This document shows, piece by piece, positions 16,895-26,227 of a stretch of 35,769 bases of DNA. The stretch lies in the NCBI GenBank assembly GCA_001772665.1, contig MEVH01000007.1:41107-76875 (forward strand). Reading direction: 5' to 3'. Both the position numbers and the translations under genes were made by a program. How positions within the stretch are numbered: the stretch's first letter is position 1; every line of letters begins with the position of its first letter. The notes beneath the pieces are model-generated. The model did not search any database. It saw only the letters and a list, made by a program, of their open reading frames with translations, and was not told where the DNA came from. The DNA comes from a candidate division WWE3 bacterium RIFCSPLOWO2_01_FULL_39_13. Lineage in GTDB: Bacteria > Patescibacteriota > WWE3 > 2-01-FULL-39-13.

Positions 16895-19255
16895 ATGAAA
16901 AATCTGGTTGTGGTTGAATCTCCGTCAAAAACCAAGAAGCTGTCTGATTTTTTAGGAAAAGGTTACAAGGTAGTTTCGTCTGTCGGGCATATCCGCGACC
17001 TGCCGAAGTCGTCTCTTGGAGTAGATGTCGAGCACAATTTTATTCCGTTATACATAAATGCTCCTGACAAAAAGGATGTAATCAGGGATCTGAAAAAAGA
17101 GGCTAAAACTTCTGACTCAATTTATCTGGCAACTGATTTGGATCGTGAAGGCGAGGCGATTGCCTGGCATGTTGCGTATGTTATGAATAATGACAATGAC
17201 TTGAAGGATGAGTCTCCTTCGGCAGCTCAGTCTCCTTCGATAGTGCAGCTCGCAGACAGCCAGAACTTTCAAATTGCCGGTAAGCTCAAAAATTCTTTGG
17301 GCCATAATCCAAAGATTTATCGTGTGACGTTTGATTCAATTACAAAAGAGTCTGTTTTGGATGCATTTAAAACCCCCCGGCGTCTTGATATGTCTTTAGT
17401 CGATGCCCAGCAAGCCAGAAGGGTTTTAGATAGATTGGTTGGATATAAATTGTCCCCGCTTCTATGGGAGAAAATAAGATACGGTCTATCGGCGGGAAGA
17501 GTCCAGTCTGTTGCTGTCCGATTTATAGTAGAAAGGGAAAGGGAGATTAAGAAGTTTAAGAAGTCTTTGTACTTTGAGATTATAGGAGAATTCGGGTCGC
17601 CTACTGCGATGACTTCTGCGATTGCCATAGGTGCCACAGGCGCCATAGGCGCCCGACTGTCTAAAATCAACGGCAAATCAATTTATGAAAAGAAAAAGTA
17701 CGACCTTTTTGCCGGGCAGTATTCTGTATCGTGCACAGCCATTTCATCTCAGCAAGAAGCTGACAAGATTCTAAAAGACCTAAAATCCTGCGCATTTACC
17801 GTTTCAAAAGCAGAGAAAAAAGAAACCCGAAGTCATCCAAGTCCTCCATTTACTACAGCCAGCCTTCAGCAGTCAGCAGCGTCAAATCTGGGATATTCTC
17901 CGAAAAGAACAATGCAAATAGCTCAAAGGCTTTACGAAGGCGGACGCATAACATATATGAGAACAGACAGCGTGAATATCAACCCGGGGTTTGTTAAGCA
18001 GGTGAGAAATTACATAAATGGAGAGTTCGGCTCTAAGTATCTTTTTAACACCGAACGGTATTACAGGGCGAAAAAATCGGCTCGTGTTCAAGAGGCTCAC
18101 GAGGCAGTAAGACCGACTTCTGTACAGATATCAGCCGAAAAATTACCTGAATCGGTTACACCACAAGAAAGAAAGCTTTACGACTTAATCTACAGGAGAA
18201 CCGTTGCGACTCAGATGTCCCCAGCGGTTTACTCTAATTCAAGAGTCGAAATAGACGGGTCTAAAAATGAGGCGGTCGATAAAGCTAAAATGTCTCCGAA
18301 TAAAGTCTCTGCCTACACTTTCTCTGCTTCCGGCTCAATTCTTGTTTTTGACGGATTTCTAAAGGTCTACCATTCGAAAAACCGTGATGTTGAAATTCCT
18401 GATGTAAAAATCGGGGGTAGGCTGAATATGGCAAAAGCCGAAAGCGAGGCGAAAGAACTGACTCCTCCGCCCAGGTATAATGAGTCGTCTCTTGTTAAAG
18501 AGCTTGAGCGTTTTGGAATCGGCCGTCCGTCAACTTACGCTTCTATTATTGACACGATTCAGGCGAGGGGATATGTAAAAAAAGAGGATAAGGTTTTATA
18601 CCCGACTGACAATGGGATGGTGGTAAATGACCTTTTGGCAAAGCATTTTCCGCAGATTGTTGATATTGATTTTACTGCAGAAATGGAAGGGAATCTCGAT
18701 GAGGTCGCACTTGGAAAGCTTAACTGGAAGAAGCTTATCAAGGATTTTTATACTCCTTTTGAAAAGCTTTTAATAGCCAAGAAGAAGGAAATTAAAAAGG
18801 AGGATGTCGTTGTATTAGAGAAGACCAAAGAGAAGTGTCCTGAATGCAAAAAAGGGAAGCTGGTAGTAAAACTTGGCAAATACGGAAGGTTTCTAAGCTG
18901 TGAAAAGTTTCCCGACTGCCAGTATGCAAGGCCGATAGAAGATAACACGGGTGAAGGAAATCCAAATGCAGATCAGCAAAAGGAACTTGATAACTTAAAT
19001 GAAAAATGCCCTGAATGCCAGGGAAAGCTTCTTGTTAAAACCGGGCGCTTCGGGCAGTTTATTGCCTGCGAGAATTATCCTAAGTGCAAGTACACAAGAA
19101 AGATAGATAAAAAAGTTGGTATGAAATGCCCCGAATGCGGTGGAAAACAAGGCGGTGAAGTAGTTTATAAAAAAACCAAAAAAGGAAGAACATTTTACGG
19201 ATGCTCGCGCTACCCCGACTGCAAGTTCGCCAGCTGGACAAAACCGAAGAAATAA
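16895..19255 (+). CDS. topA: DNA topoisomerase I (type IA) with C-terminal zinc fingers
   Basis: 'MKNLVVVESPSKTKKLSDFLGKGYKVVSSVGHIRDLP', 'GRITYMRTDSV', CxxC pairs at the C-terminus. The start at 16895 gives the canonical N-terminus. Confidence 0.96.
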   Translation: MKNLVVVESPSKTKKLSDFLGKGYKVVSSVGHIRDLPKSSLGVDVEHNFIPLYINAPDKKDVIRDLKKEAKTSDSIYLATDLDREGEAIAWHVAYVMNNDNDLKDESPSAAQSPSIVQLADSQNFQIAGKLKNSLGHNPKIYRVTFDSITKESVLDAFKTPRRLDMSLVDAQQARRVLDRLVGYKLSPLLWEKIRYGLSAGRVQSVAVRFIVEREREIKKFKKSLYFEIIGEFGSPTAMTSAIAIGATGAIGARLSKINGKSIYEKKKYDLFAGQYSVSCTAISSQQEADKILKDLKSCAFTVSKAEKKETRSHPSPPFTTASLQQSAASNLGYSPKRTMQIAQRLYEGGRITYMRTDSVNINPGFVKQVRNYINGEFGSKYLFNTERYYRAKKSARVQEAHEAVRPTSVQISAEKLPESVTPQERKLYDLIYRRTVATQMSPAVYSNSRVEIDGSKNEAVDKAKMSPNKVSAYTFSASGSILVFDGFLKVYHSKNRDVEIPDVKIGGRLNMAKAESEAKELTPPPRYNESSLVKELERFGIGRPSTYASIIDTIQARGYVKKEDKVLYPTDNGMVVNDLLAKHFPQIVDIDFTAEMEGNLDEVALGKLNWKKLIKDFYTPFEKLLIAKKKEIKKEDVVVLEKTKEKCPECKKGKLVVKLGKYGRFLSCEKFPDCQYARPIEDNTGEGNPNADQQKELDNLNEKCPECQGKLLVKTGRFGQFIACENYPKCKYTRKIDKKVGMKCPECGGKQGGEVVYKKTKKGRTFYGCSRYPDCKFASWTKPKK

Positions 19256-19379
19256 ATTCCTGTGGCTTTTTTAGTTTGTTCATATTTCTTCATTTTTTCG
19301 CCAATTATAAGATGACAGGGCAACTTATTAATCTCCAAGTCTTGTTAGTACAAATAGTGAGAAATAGCTTCCTATGGGG

Positions 19380-19385
19380 TATAAT
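19380..19385 (+). promoter_or_regulatory. -10 TATAAT, 6 nt before ATG 19392
   Basis: ggggTATAATaatggtATGtcaaaatgc. Confidence 0.6.
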
Positions 19386-19391
19386 AATGGT

Positions 19392-19808
19392 ATGTCAAAA
19401 TGCATAATACTAGATGACGATGAGACTTTCCAACGATTACATCGGCGTCGTTTGATACGTCTGGGGCTCGAAGAATATATGGTGTTTTCATTTGATAGTA
19501 ACGAGGAAGCTCTTCGATTTCTAGAAGAAAATCCTGACGTTGACCGTGGAGTTTTCGATTGGAATCTGAATCCATATGGAAGATCTGGTGGACCTTATAC
19601 AGAAGGGGCTGTAAGAAGGATACTTGAGACACATGGAAGTGTCCTTCTTACAAGTGGAACGGACGATTCAACAGGCAGACTGAGTGAGTTGATGCGAGAA
19701 TCAGGTGATGAAGCAAGATTAAGATTTGTTGACAAACGCCTTCTGGAAACAGGTGATTATGAGTTCTTAGTAGCTGATACAAGGGAGTGGCAACCGCAAA
19801 TTTCTTAA
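19392..19808 (+). CDS. Stand-alone receiver-like protein
   Basis: 'SKCIILDDDETFQRLHRRRLIRLG...RGVFDWNLNP...SVLLTSGTD...RFVDKRLLETGD' follows a CheY-like D-D/D/T/K layout. Confidence 0.65.
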   Translation: MSKCIILDDDETFQRLHRRRLIRLGLEEYMVFSFDSNEEALRFLEENPDVDRGVFDWNLNPYGRSGGPYTEGAVRRILETHGSVLLTSGTDDSTGRLSELMRESGDEARLRFVDKRLLETGDYEFLVADTREWQPQIS

Positions 19809-20048
19809 TTCAGCTTCCTTATGAACACATGGTGTTGCTAATTATGGAACAAAAAACAGACAAATAATCCAAAGGCATACCTTCCTAAACTGTTTAGCTC
19901 TTATATTTTTTGCTCTCTGCCTCTGCAACTTTATCGGCTGGCAAAATAACTTCTGCCGGCAATTCGCGCGAATTGCGCACATATATGAGTGGAAATCGCA
20001 CGAATTCCGCTTGACGCCTATCTGGGTTCCTGGTAGTCTTTATGTAAG

Positions 20049-21185
20049 ATGTTAAATAGATCTTTAAAAAGCATTGTTATTGAGGCTTTAACAACTACTA
20101 ATAAGGGGGTTATTATATACGGTGCCAGGCAGGTTGGGAAAACCACACTCGCAAATGAAATAATTCGCTCTCTTGGGCTAAGAACCCTTATGGTTAATGC
20201 TGACCAAAGTAAGTATTTCGACATATTGTCAAGTCGTGATGTAAATAAGCTTAAAAACTTTACCGAGGGGTATGATTTATTATTTATTGATGAAGCGCAA
20301 CGCATACCTGAGATAGGTATTAATCTTAAAATAATCTTGGATAATTTTAAGAATTTAAAGGTTGTTGTTACAGGATCGTCTTCTTTGGATTTAGCAAGCA
20401 AAATCAGCGAGCCTTTGACTGGACGGATATTGACTTACAAGTTATACCCGATTTCTTTTCTTGAATTATCATCATTCCTTAATAAATTTGAACTCGATGC
20501 ACAGTTGGAAGAACGCATGATATATGGATCTTACCCTGAGATTTTCTCTATAGTCGGCGAAAATAATAAAAGAGAATATCTGCAAAATCTTAGTGATAGT
20601 TATTTATATAAGGATTTGTTAGAACTGGGAGACATAAGAAATTCATCAAAAATAAGGGACTTATTAAAATTGCTGGCATTTCAAATTGGCTCCGAAGTAT
20701 CAATGTCTGAACTTGGTTCAAGCTTAGGAATGGGTAAAGATACCATTTCACGATACATTGATTATCTAGAAAAGTCATACGTAATTTTTAGTCTAGGCGG
20801 TTTTAACCGCAATTTAAGAAAAGAAGTAACGAAAATGGACAAGATCTATTTTTATGATCTAGGTATTCGAAATATTCTTATTGATAATATGAAACCAATA
20901 AAAGACCGAGTCGACGCAGGGCAGTTATGGGAAAACTTTATAATAGTAGAAAGAATCAAGTACCTGGCATATATTCAGAAATATGCATCATCGTACTTCT
21001 GGAGATTATATACGGGTGCTGAACTTGACTATATAGAAGATTCTGAAGGATCTTTAAAGGGTTTTGAATTCAAATATGGCGGGAAAAAAGTTAAAAAGCC
21101 GAACGGATGGACTCTAGCATATCCCAAAGCATCTTTTGATTGTATAAACATGAGTAATTATTTGAATTTTATAGCAGGGCTATAA
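20049..21185 (+). CDS. AAA_14/DUF4143 ATP-binding protein (copy 2)
   Basis: GARQVGKTT, LLFIDEAQRI, 'KIYFYDLGIRNILIDNMKPI...GQLWENFIIVERIK...YFWRLYTGAELDYIED'; collinear with the 5660-6835 protein. Confidence 0.87.
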   Translation: MLNRSLKSIVIEALTTTNKGVIIYGARQVGKTTLANEIIRSLGLRTLMVNADQSKYFDILSSRDVNKLKNFTEGYDLLFIDEAQRIPEIGINLKIILDNFKNLKVVVTGSSSLDLASKISEPLTGRILTYKLYPISFLELSSFLNKFELDAQLEERMIYGSYPEIFSIVGENNKREYLQNLSDSYLYKDLLELGDIRNSSKIRDLLKLLAFQIGSEVSMSELGSSLGMGKDTISRYIDYLEKSYVIFSLGGFNRNLRKEVTKMDKIYFYDLGIRNILIDNMKPIKDRVDAGQLWENFIIVERIKYLAYIQKYASSYFWRLYTGAELDYIEDSEGSLKGFEFKYGGKKVKKPNGWTLAYPKASFDCINMSNYLNFIAGL

Positions 21186-21278
21186 GTGTCATCCAAAAGC
21201 GTTATAGTGCGAAAGGTTGACCTATAACATAAATAACGTATAATATCCATATTAATTAAGCTAATTCAAATAAAAATC

Positions 21279-21653
21279 ATGAATCAATTTCAACCTGAGT
21301 GTATAGGAGTGGCTGGGGTAGATCGCAGAGAAGAAGATACTTTTAATAAGACAGATGGCTTTACTGATGGTACGCCTGGAAAAAATGTTTGTTACTGGAA
21401 GCCTTTTGGCAAAAGATCCGGAGAGGACGATCAATCCGATGCTTTGAGTGGTGGTAAAGGTAGTGAAGAGGAGCAAATAAATAGAAAGAGCAGAGAGGCT
21501 GCCGAGTTAAGAGGGAAAGCTATGCAGGCAAGGGAAGATGACGATTCTGATCGGGCTATCAAACTTGAACAGGTGGCTAGAAAGCTCAACCGCGATGTCG
21601 AGGATTGGCAGGAAGAGAAGGAAAGAAAAAAGAAGTCTTGGTGGCAACAATAA
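21279..21653 (+). CDS. Hypothetical highly charged protein
   Basis: 124-aa ORF; TATAAT near 21240 upstream; no family recognised. Confidence 0.5.
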   Translation: MNQFQPECIGVAGVDRREEDTFNKTDGFTDGTPGKNVCYWKPFGKRSGEDDQSDALSGGKGSEEEQINRKSREAAELRGKAMQAREDDDSDRAIKLEQVARKLNRDVEDWQEEKERKKKSWWQQ

Positions 21654-21857
21654 CGGATTAGCTGTCCTTAAATAGATGATTTTTCAGCTTCAAACATCCA
21701 AGCCGAGAGAAGTCAGCATCGTTAGTTTGACTCTATGCATCTATCTTTGCTATCATTCCGCTATCACATCATGACTAGACGTGCTCCTGATCTTACTGTC
21801 TAGTCAGAGGGTAAAGGGGCAGTTATTGTCAGACATTAAAAGTTAATAAACGCTAAT

Positions 21858-22796
21858 ATGAAAATACCTTCTGTTGAAGAGATGATAGAAGCTGGAGTCC
21901 ATTTCGGGCATCAAACGCGAAGGCGTAATCCTAAAATGGATAAGTTTGTTTATTCAACTGAAAATAAGACCAGCATTATTGACCTTTATCAAACAGCAGA
22001 CCTTCTTAAAACCGCCTGTGAATTTCTTTATGATCTTGCCAAAAACGGCAAGCAGATAATTATTGTCGGTACAAAAAGACAGGCGTCCGGAATGGTCAAA
22101 AAATATGCGCAGGAGTCGGGGGCTATGTTTGTGAATGTAAGGTGGCTTGGCGGAACTTTCACTAATTTCAGTTCAGTCAAAAAGAGCCGGGATGAGTTGA
22201 AGAATCTAAAAGAAGGCAGAGATAAAGGAACTTTTAACAAATACACCAAAAAAGAACGCCTTTTAATTAACCGCAAGGTAGAGAAGCTCGAAGAGCTTGT
22301 CGGTGGAATTGCTTCGCTTGATTCAAATCCATCTGCAATTGTTGTTATTGATCCAAAACGCGAGAAAACCGCAGTCCACGAAGCAAATATTGTAAACGTC
22401 CCTGTAGTCGGCCTTATCGATACCAACTGCAATCCTGATGATATTAATTATCCAGTCAGCGGTAACGACGACGCCCTTAAATCAATTGAGCTGTTTTTGT
22501 CAGCAGTATGCTCTGTGATAGGGCAGGGATACAAAGAGTTTGAATCGGCAAAAGCCAAATCTGCTGAAGTAAAAAAAGAAGATATTAAAGTTCCTGCAGT
22601 GCATGAATTAAAGCCGGTGCAGGAGGAGTCTCCCAAAACGGCAGAGAAGAAAAAAGAAACTGCAAAAGCAAAAGAAAATCCAGAAAAAAAGCCGGCAAAG
22701 GCTTTGAAAAAAGAAAAGAAGGAAGCTTCAAAAGCTGAAAAGAAAGCAGGAAAAACTCCTAAAAAGGCGAAATCTCGAAAGAAAAAGTCAAGTTAA
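21858..22796 (+). CDS. rpsB: 30S ribosomal protein uS2 with Lys/Glu/Ala-rich C-terminal extension
   Basis: 'MIEAGVHFGHQTRRRNPKMDKFVYSTENKTSIIDLYQT...IIIVGTKRQA...VNVRWLGGTFTNF...VVIDPKREKTAVHEANIVNVPVVGLIDTNCNPD'. Confidence 0.96.
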   Translation: MKIPSVEEMIEAGVHFGHQTRRRNPKMDKFVYSTENKTSIIDLYQTADLLKTACEFLYDLAKNGKQIIIVGTKRQASGMVKKYAQESGAMFVNVRWLGGTFTNFSSVKKSRDELKNLKEGRDKGTFNKYTKKERLLINRKVEKLEELVGGIASLDSNPSAIVVIDPKREKTAVHEANIVNVPVVGLIDTNCNPDDINYPVSGNDDALKSIELFLSAVCSVIGQGYKEFESAKAKSAEVKKEDIKVPAVHELKPVQEESPKTAEKKKETAKAKENPEKKPAKALKKEKKEASKAEKKAGKTPKKAKSRKKKSS

Positions 22797-22811
22797 CCTT
22801 TGAGGTTGTTT

Positions 22812-23258
22812 ATGGATATAAAAATCATTAAAAAACTAAGAGAAGAAACAGGCGCGGGAGTAATGGATGCCAAAAGAGCGCTAGAAGAAACCAGAGGCGA
22901 TTTTAAAAAGGCTAAAGATTATTTGCGTGAGAAAGGAATAGAGAGAGCTGCAAAAAAATCTGACAGAGAAATAAAGGCTGGAAGAATTTTTGCTTATATT
23001 CACGCCAATGGAAAAGTGGGGGCTTTGGTAAAACTTGGGTGCGAAACAGATTTTGTTGCAAAAACTGACGAATTCGAAAAGCTTGGGACAGAAATTGCTA
23101 TGCAGACGGCAGCAATGGATCCAAAAGATGTAAAAGATCTTTTAGAGCAGGACTATATAAGAGATCCTTCTAAAAAAATAAAAGACCTTTTAACCGAAAC
23201 TATAGCCAAAATAGGAGAGAATATAACACTTTCCCAGGTTTCAAGAGTTGAGATATAG
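22812..23258 (+). CDS. tsf: Elongation factor Ts, short form
   Basis: 'KIIKKLREETGAGVMDAKRALEETRGDFKKAKDYLREKGI...AYIHANGKVGALVKLGCETDFVAKTDEF'; 148 aa from ATG 22812. Confidence 0.94.
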   Translation: MDIKIIKKLREETGAGVMDAKRALEETRGDFKKAKDYLREKGIERAAKKSDREIKAGRIFAYIHANGKVGALVKLGCETDFVAKTDEFEKLGTEIAMQTAAMDPKDVKDLLEQDYIRDPSKKIKDLLTETIAKIGENITLSQVSRVEI

Positions 23259-23281
23259 CATCTAAAACTGCCTTTTTGCAA

Positions 23282-24634
23282 ATGCATACAGACAAAGACG
23301 ATATACCAGGTGACTACAAGGATCATGTAGTAGATGATGTAGAATCCTTCCTTCGCAATTGCGGAACAAATGTTCCAGGAGAACACGGAGTTAAATCTGA
23401 CATCCCCTTAGAAAGACAGCAGGTCGACGATTATTTTACTTCGATATTCAATACATATGGCTATATTAAGGCTGGGGATCGTATAGCAAAATGGCTATCT
23501 GGCGAAATAAATACAGCGCTGGATGGTATTAGTATGCCCGTTCTTACAAGACAATTTCAAGAATATCTTTCAGGAAAAGAAAGATTTGAAGTAGTTGTCC
23601 AGATGATCCGAACGTATAGGCTGCTTCCGTACGCAACAGATGAAGATTTTTTTGGGGAATTGCTGTTAGGTTTATCAGATATTATTACGGACTATCATAA
23701 TTATCTTGAGAGAGACGAAGTTGACAATCTACTGGACGGCCTCTTAAGTGGTCACCAGAATGCATTAGAGGTGGACGAATCTTCAAGCAGAGATCACATT
23801 GCACACGATTTGTTTTTACTAATGGGGTTATATGTTTTAGATGCGCGTATAGGTTACGAGTCTGTTGTTCGTAGTTTGTCTGATCCTGAAATTGATTTAG
23901 CAGAAGAATCAAAAATCCGCTCAGATTTAATAGAACTGAATAATTATATAGAGATGATCAATTTGTATAGAGTTATGTTAGATCATGCTGCTGAAGATGG
24001 TCTGTCAGTTCCTTCATTATGGTTAGATTTTGAAAATAAGGATCTAGTGGGAAAAGTTGTGAAATCCAGAAAGATAGTTGAGGAAGTCCTTTGCGAAATG
24101 GGTGAAGTTTTAAAATTACAATCATGCAATGCTGTAGGAAGAGCGCGAGCCCTTCTTAAAGGAACAGATAGAACGATGAGGCTCTTGAATACAAGAAAAA
24201 CCGATCCATACGAAGCTGTAAAGTCTTTAAGAAAATCCGGATTCATGCTGCTCCGTAACGAGTGTAATGACCAGAAAACGAGAGTCGAAAGTGATGCTCT
24301 GGCAAGATACTTGATTGATTCGTTAGCAATTGTAAGCCTTAGAGCTATTAAATTTGCATACGTATTTAAAACGGATCTCGTTAACCAAGAACATGATTTA
24401 CGACGTGAGTTGGAGCTTACTAGGGTATGCCCTACTTATTTGCTTCAAGCCCTGAAATTACATCTGGCTGCAGCGTACTTAGAATGTGAGCGGCGTGAAA
24501 GAGATGCTAAGCTGATTTATTCACAACAGCCGTTTTCATATGTGCATCATGTCATAGATAGTTATGGGAGGGTCGGAAGAGTTTGGGAAATTTACGAATG
24601 TGCTTTAGAGTTAGAAAGAGAATACAGGTCATGA
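23282..24634 (+). CDS. Hypothetical predominantly helical protein (unknown X)
   Basis: Long uninterrupted ORF in the rpsB-tsf-frr block; no family recognised. Confidence 0.75.
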   Translation: MHTDKDDIPGDYKDHVVDDVESFLRNCGTNVPGEHGVKSDIPLERQQVDDYFTSIFNTYGYIKAGDRIAKWLSGEINTALDGISMPVLTRQFQEYLSGKERFEVVVQMIRTYRLLPYATDEDFFGELLLGLSDIITDYHNYLERDEVDNLLDGLLSGHQNALEVDESSSRDHIAHDLFLLMGLYVLDARIGYESVVRSLSDPEIDLAEESKIRSDLIELNNYIEMINLYRVMLDHAAEDGLSVPSLWLDFENKDLVGKVVKSRKIVEEVLCEMGEVLKLQSCNAVGRARALLKGTDRTMRLLNTRKTDPYEAVKSLRKSGFMLLRNECNDQKTRVESDALARYLIDSLAIVSLRAIKFAYVFKTDLVNQEHDLRRELELTRVCPTYLLQALKLHLAAAYLECERRERDAKLIYSQQPFSYVHHVIDSYGRVGRVWEIYECALELEREYRS

Positions 24635-24701
24635 TTATAATAGAGTGTTTTTTCCGATAAAGTAGCTGGGTTAATTTAGCTTTATTTCCTGCTTAAAATT
24701 T

Positions 24702-25442
24702 ATGCCAGATCCAGATGAAGTTTGTAAATCCGGAGGAGCTGATTCTCCTACATGGGTCGGTATTGACACCGCTGAATTTGTAAAAGGGGTGGTGGCCACA
24801 ATTGAATCATCATCTGGTGTGACTATCGACCAAGAACTTGGTTTTCTGGATAGAAGGTGGCCAGAAATTTTAGATGGAGATGTCCCAAGGTTAGTCGAAG
24901 AAGCAGTCGTGATAAGCAGAAATACGCTAGAAGAAGCCTTAGCACTTCTCGTACAGTACCATCTTGATCTTCGATCAATTGAAATAGTTACTACAATTTC
25001 TGGTTTTAAACCACCAAAAGAAAATTATTTCCCGACTTTTTTAAGGCTATTGCGTGATGAAGCAGAAGATACTAAAGTGCGCGAACAAGCTAGACTCCTC
25101 GCTACCGATTTCGCTAAAATGGCTCTAAATCTTAATCTCTTAAGACCATCCTTTGTTTACACTCATTTTTGGAAATTTGTTAGGTGTGATAAATGCGATG
25201 ATGATACTGAGTTGATAGATACTAGAAAGAATATAACACCAGCGAACTTGTTAGCTGCAATTAAGCTTCAAGTTCTTAGTACTTATTGCGTGAACCAAAG
25301 TCATGCAAGTAAATCGTGGAGATTTCCTGAAGAGGCAATAGCTAAAGATGAACTCAGATTAATTAATAAGAAATTTGCTAATTTATGCCGTCTCCATAAT
25401 TTAATCGCTGTTCTTGGTTATCAAGGCTTGATATCTACTTAA
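24702..25442 (+). CDS. Hypothetical helical protein (unknown Y), possibly a distant paralogue of the upstream gene
   Basis: C-terminal segment 'FVYTHFWKFVRCDKCDDDTELIDTRKNITPANLLAAIKLQVLSTY' parallels 'FAYVFKTDLVNQEHDLRRELELTRVCPTYLLQALKLHLAAAY' in X. Confidence 0.7.
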   Translation: MPDPDEVCKSGGADSPTWVGIDTAEFVKGVVATIESSSGVTIDQELGFLDRRWPEILDGDVPRLVEEAVVISRNTLEEALALLVQYHLDLRSIEIVTTISGFKPPKENYFPTFLRLLRDEAEDTKVREQARLLATDFAKMALNLNLLRPSFVYTHFWKFVRCDKCDDDTELIDTRKNITPANLLAAIKLQVLSTYCVNQSHASKSWRFPEEAIAKDELRLINKKFANLCRLHNLIAVLGYQGLIST

Positions 25443-25478
25443 TTGCCTTATTGGGTTCTCTATGCTATTAATTAAACC

Positions 25479-26033
25479 ATGAAAGCAGATGATTTGGATT
25501 CTCATTTAAGCGAGATTGAGTCTTTTCTAGCTTCTGAATTGAGCAAGATGAGGTCAGGGCGGGCGACCACTTCTCTGGTTGATGATATTATGGTTGTGGC
25601 TTATGACGGAGCCGATCCTCTTCCGGTTAAAGAGCTTGGAATGGTTTCTGCTGATGATCCTCTTTCTATTACTATTACCCCTTGGGATAAGTCCATCTTA
25701 GAAAAAATTGAAACTGCGATAAGAAAATCGGGCAGGGGATTTAATCCAGTCAATGACGGCCAGGCTATACGCGTGCCTGTCCCTCCTATGACAGAAGAAA
25801 CCCGCAGGCAGAGAGTCAAAGAAATTTCGGCGCTGGTTGAGCAGTCAAAAATAAAGGTGAGGACGATCCGCCAGGACGTAATAAAATCGGTAGAAGAAAT
25901 GGAAGATACCGGAACAATTTCAGAAGACGACATGTTTTCGCAGAAAAAGCAGATAGAAGAAGCGGTATCGCAGACAAACCAGAAGCTTGAAAAAATGGGA
26001 AAAGATAAAGAAGCGGAATTAATGAGGCTGTGA
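25479..26033 (+). CDS. frr: Ribosome recycling factor
   Basis: 'LASELSKMRSGRATTSLVDDIMV...PWDKSILEKIETAIRKSGRGFNPVNDGQAIRVPVPPMTEETRRQRVKEISALVEQSKIKVRTIRQDV'. Confidence 0.97.
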   Translation: MKADDLDSHLSEIESFLASELSKMRSGRATTSLVDDIMVVAYDGADPLPVKELGMVSADDPLSITITPWDKSILEKIETAIRKSGRGFNPVNDGQAIRVPVPPMTEETRRQRVKEISALVEQSKIKVRTIRQDVIKSVEEMEDTGTISEDDMFSQKKQIEEAVSQTNQKLEKMGKDKEAELMRL

Positions 26034-26047
26034 GTCTACTTCATACC

Positions 26048-26077
26048 GGGGTTACCCCGTTTACCCTTGTCCCTAAA
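26048..26077 (+). repeat. 30-bp repeat GGGGTYACCCCGTTTACCCTYGTCCCTAAA, copy 1
   Basis: Near-identical to 27364-27393; contains the GGGGTtACCCC palindrome. Confidence 0.85.
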
Positions 26078-26227
26078 TAATATTGTTGTTGAGGTCTTTT
26101 TTGACGAGTTTATTTTTATGTTATCAAGTTGTTAGATTAGTTATGCAAATATGATCCTTTTGTATAAATCGCCGTTTTGTTCTAATATTAGAAAGACTCC
26201 CGCAGTAAGAAGATTATTTCACGAATC

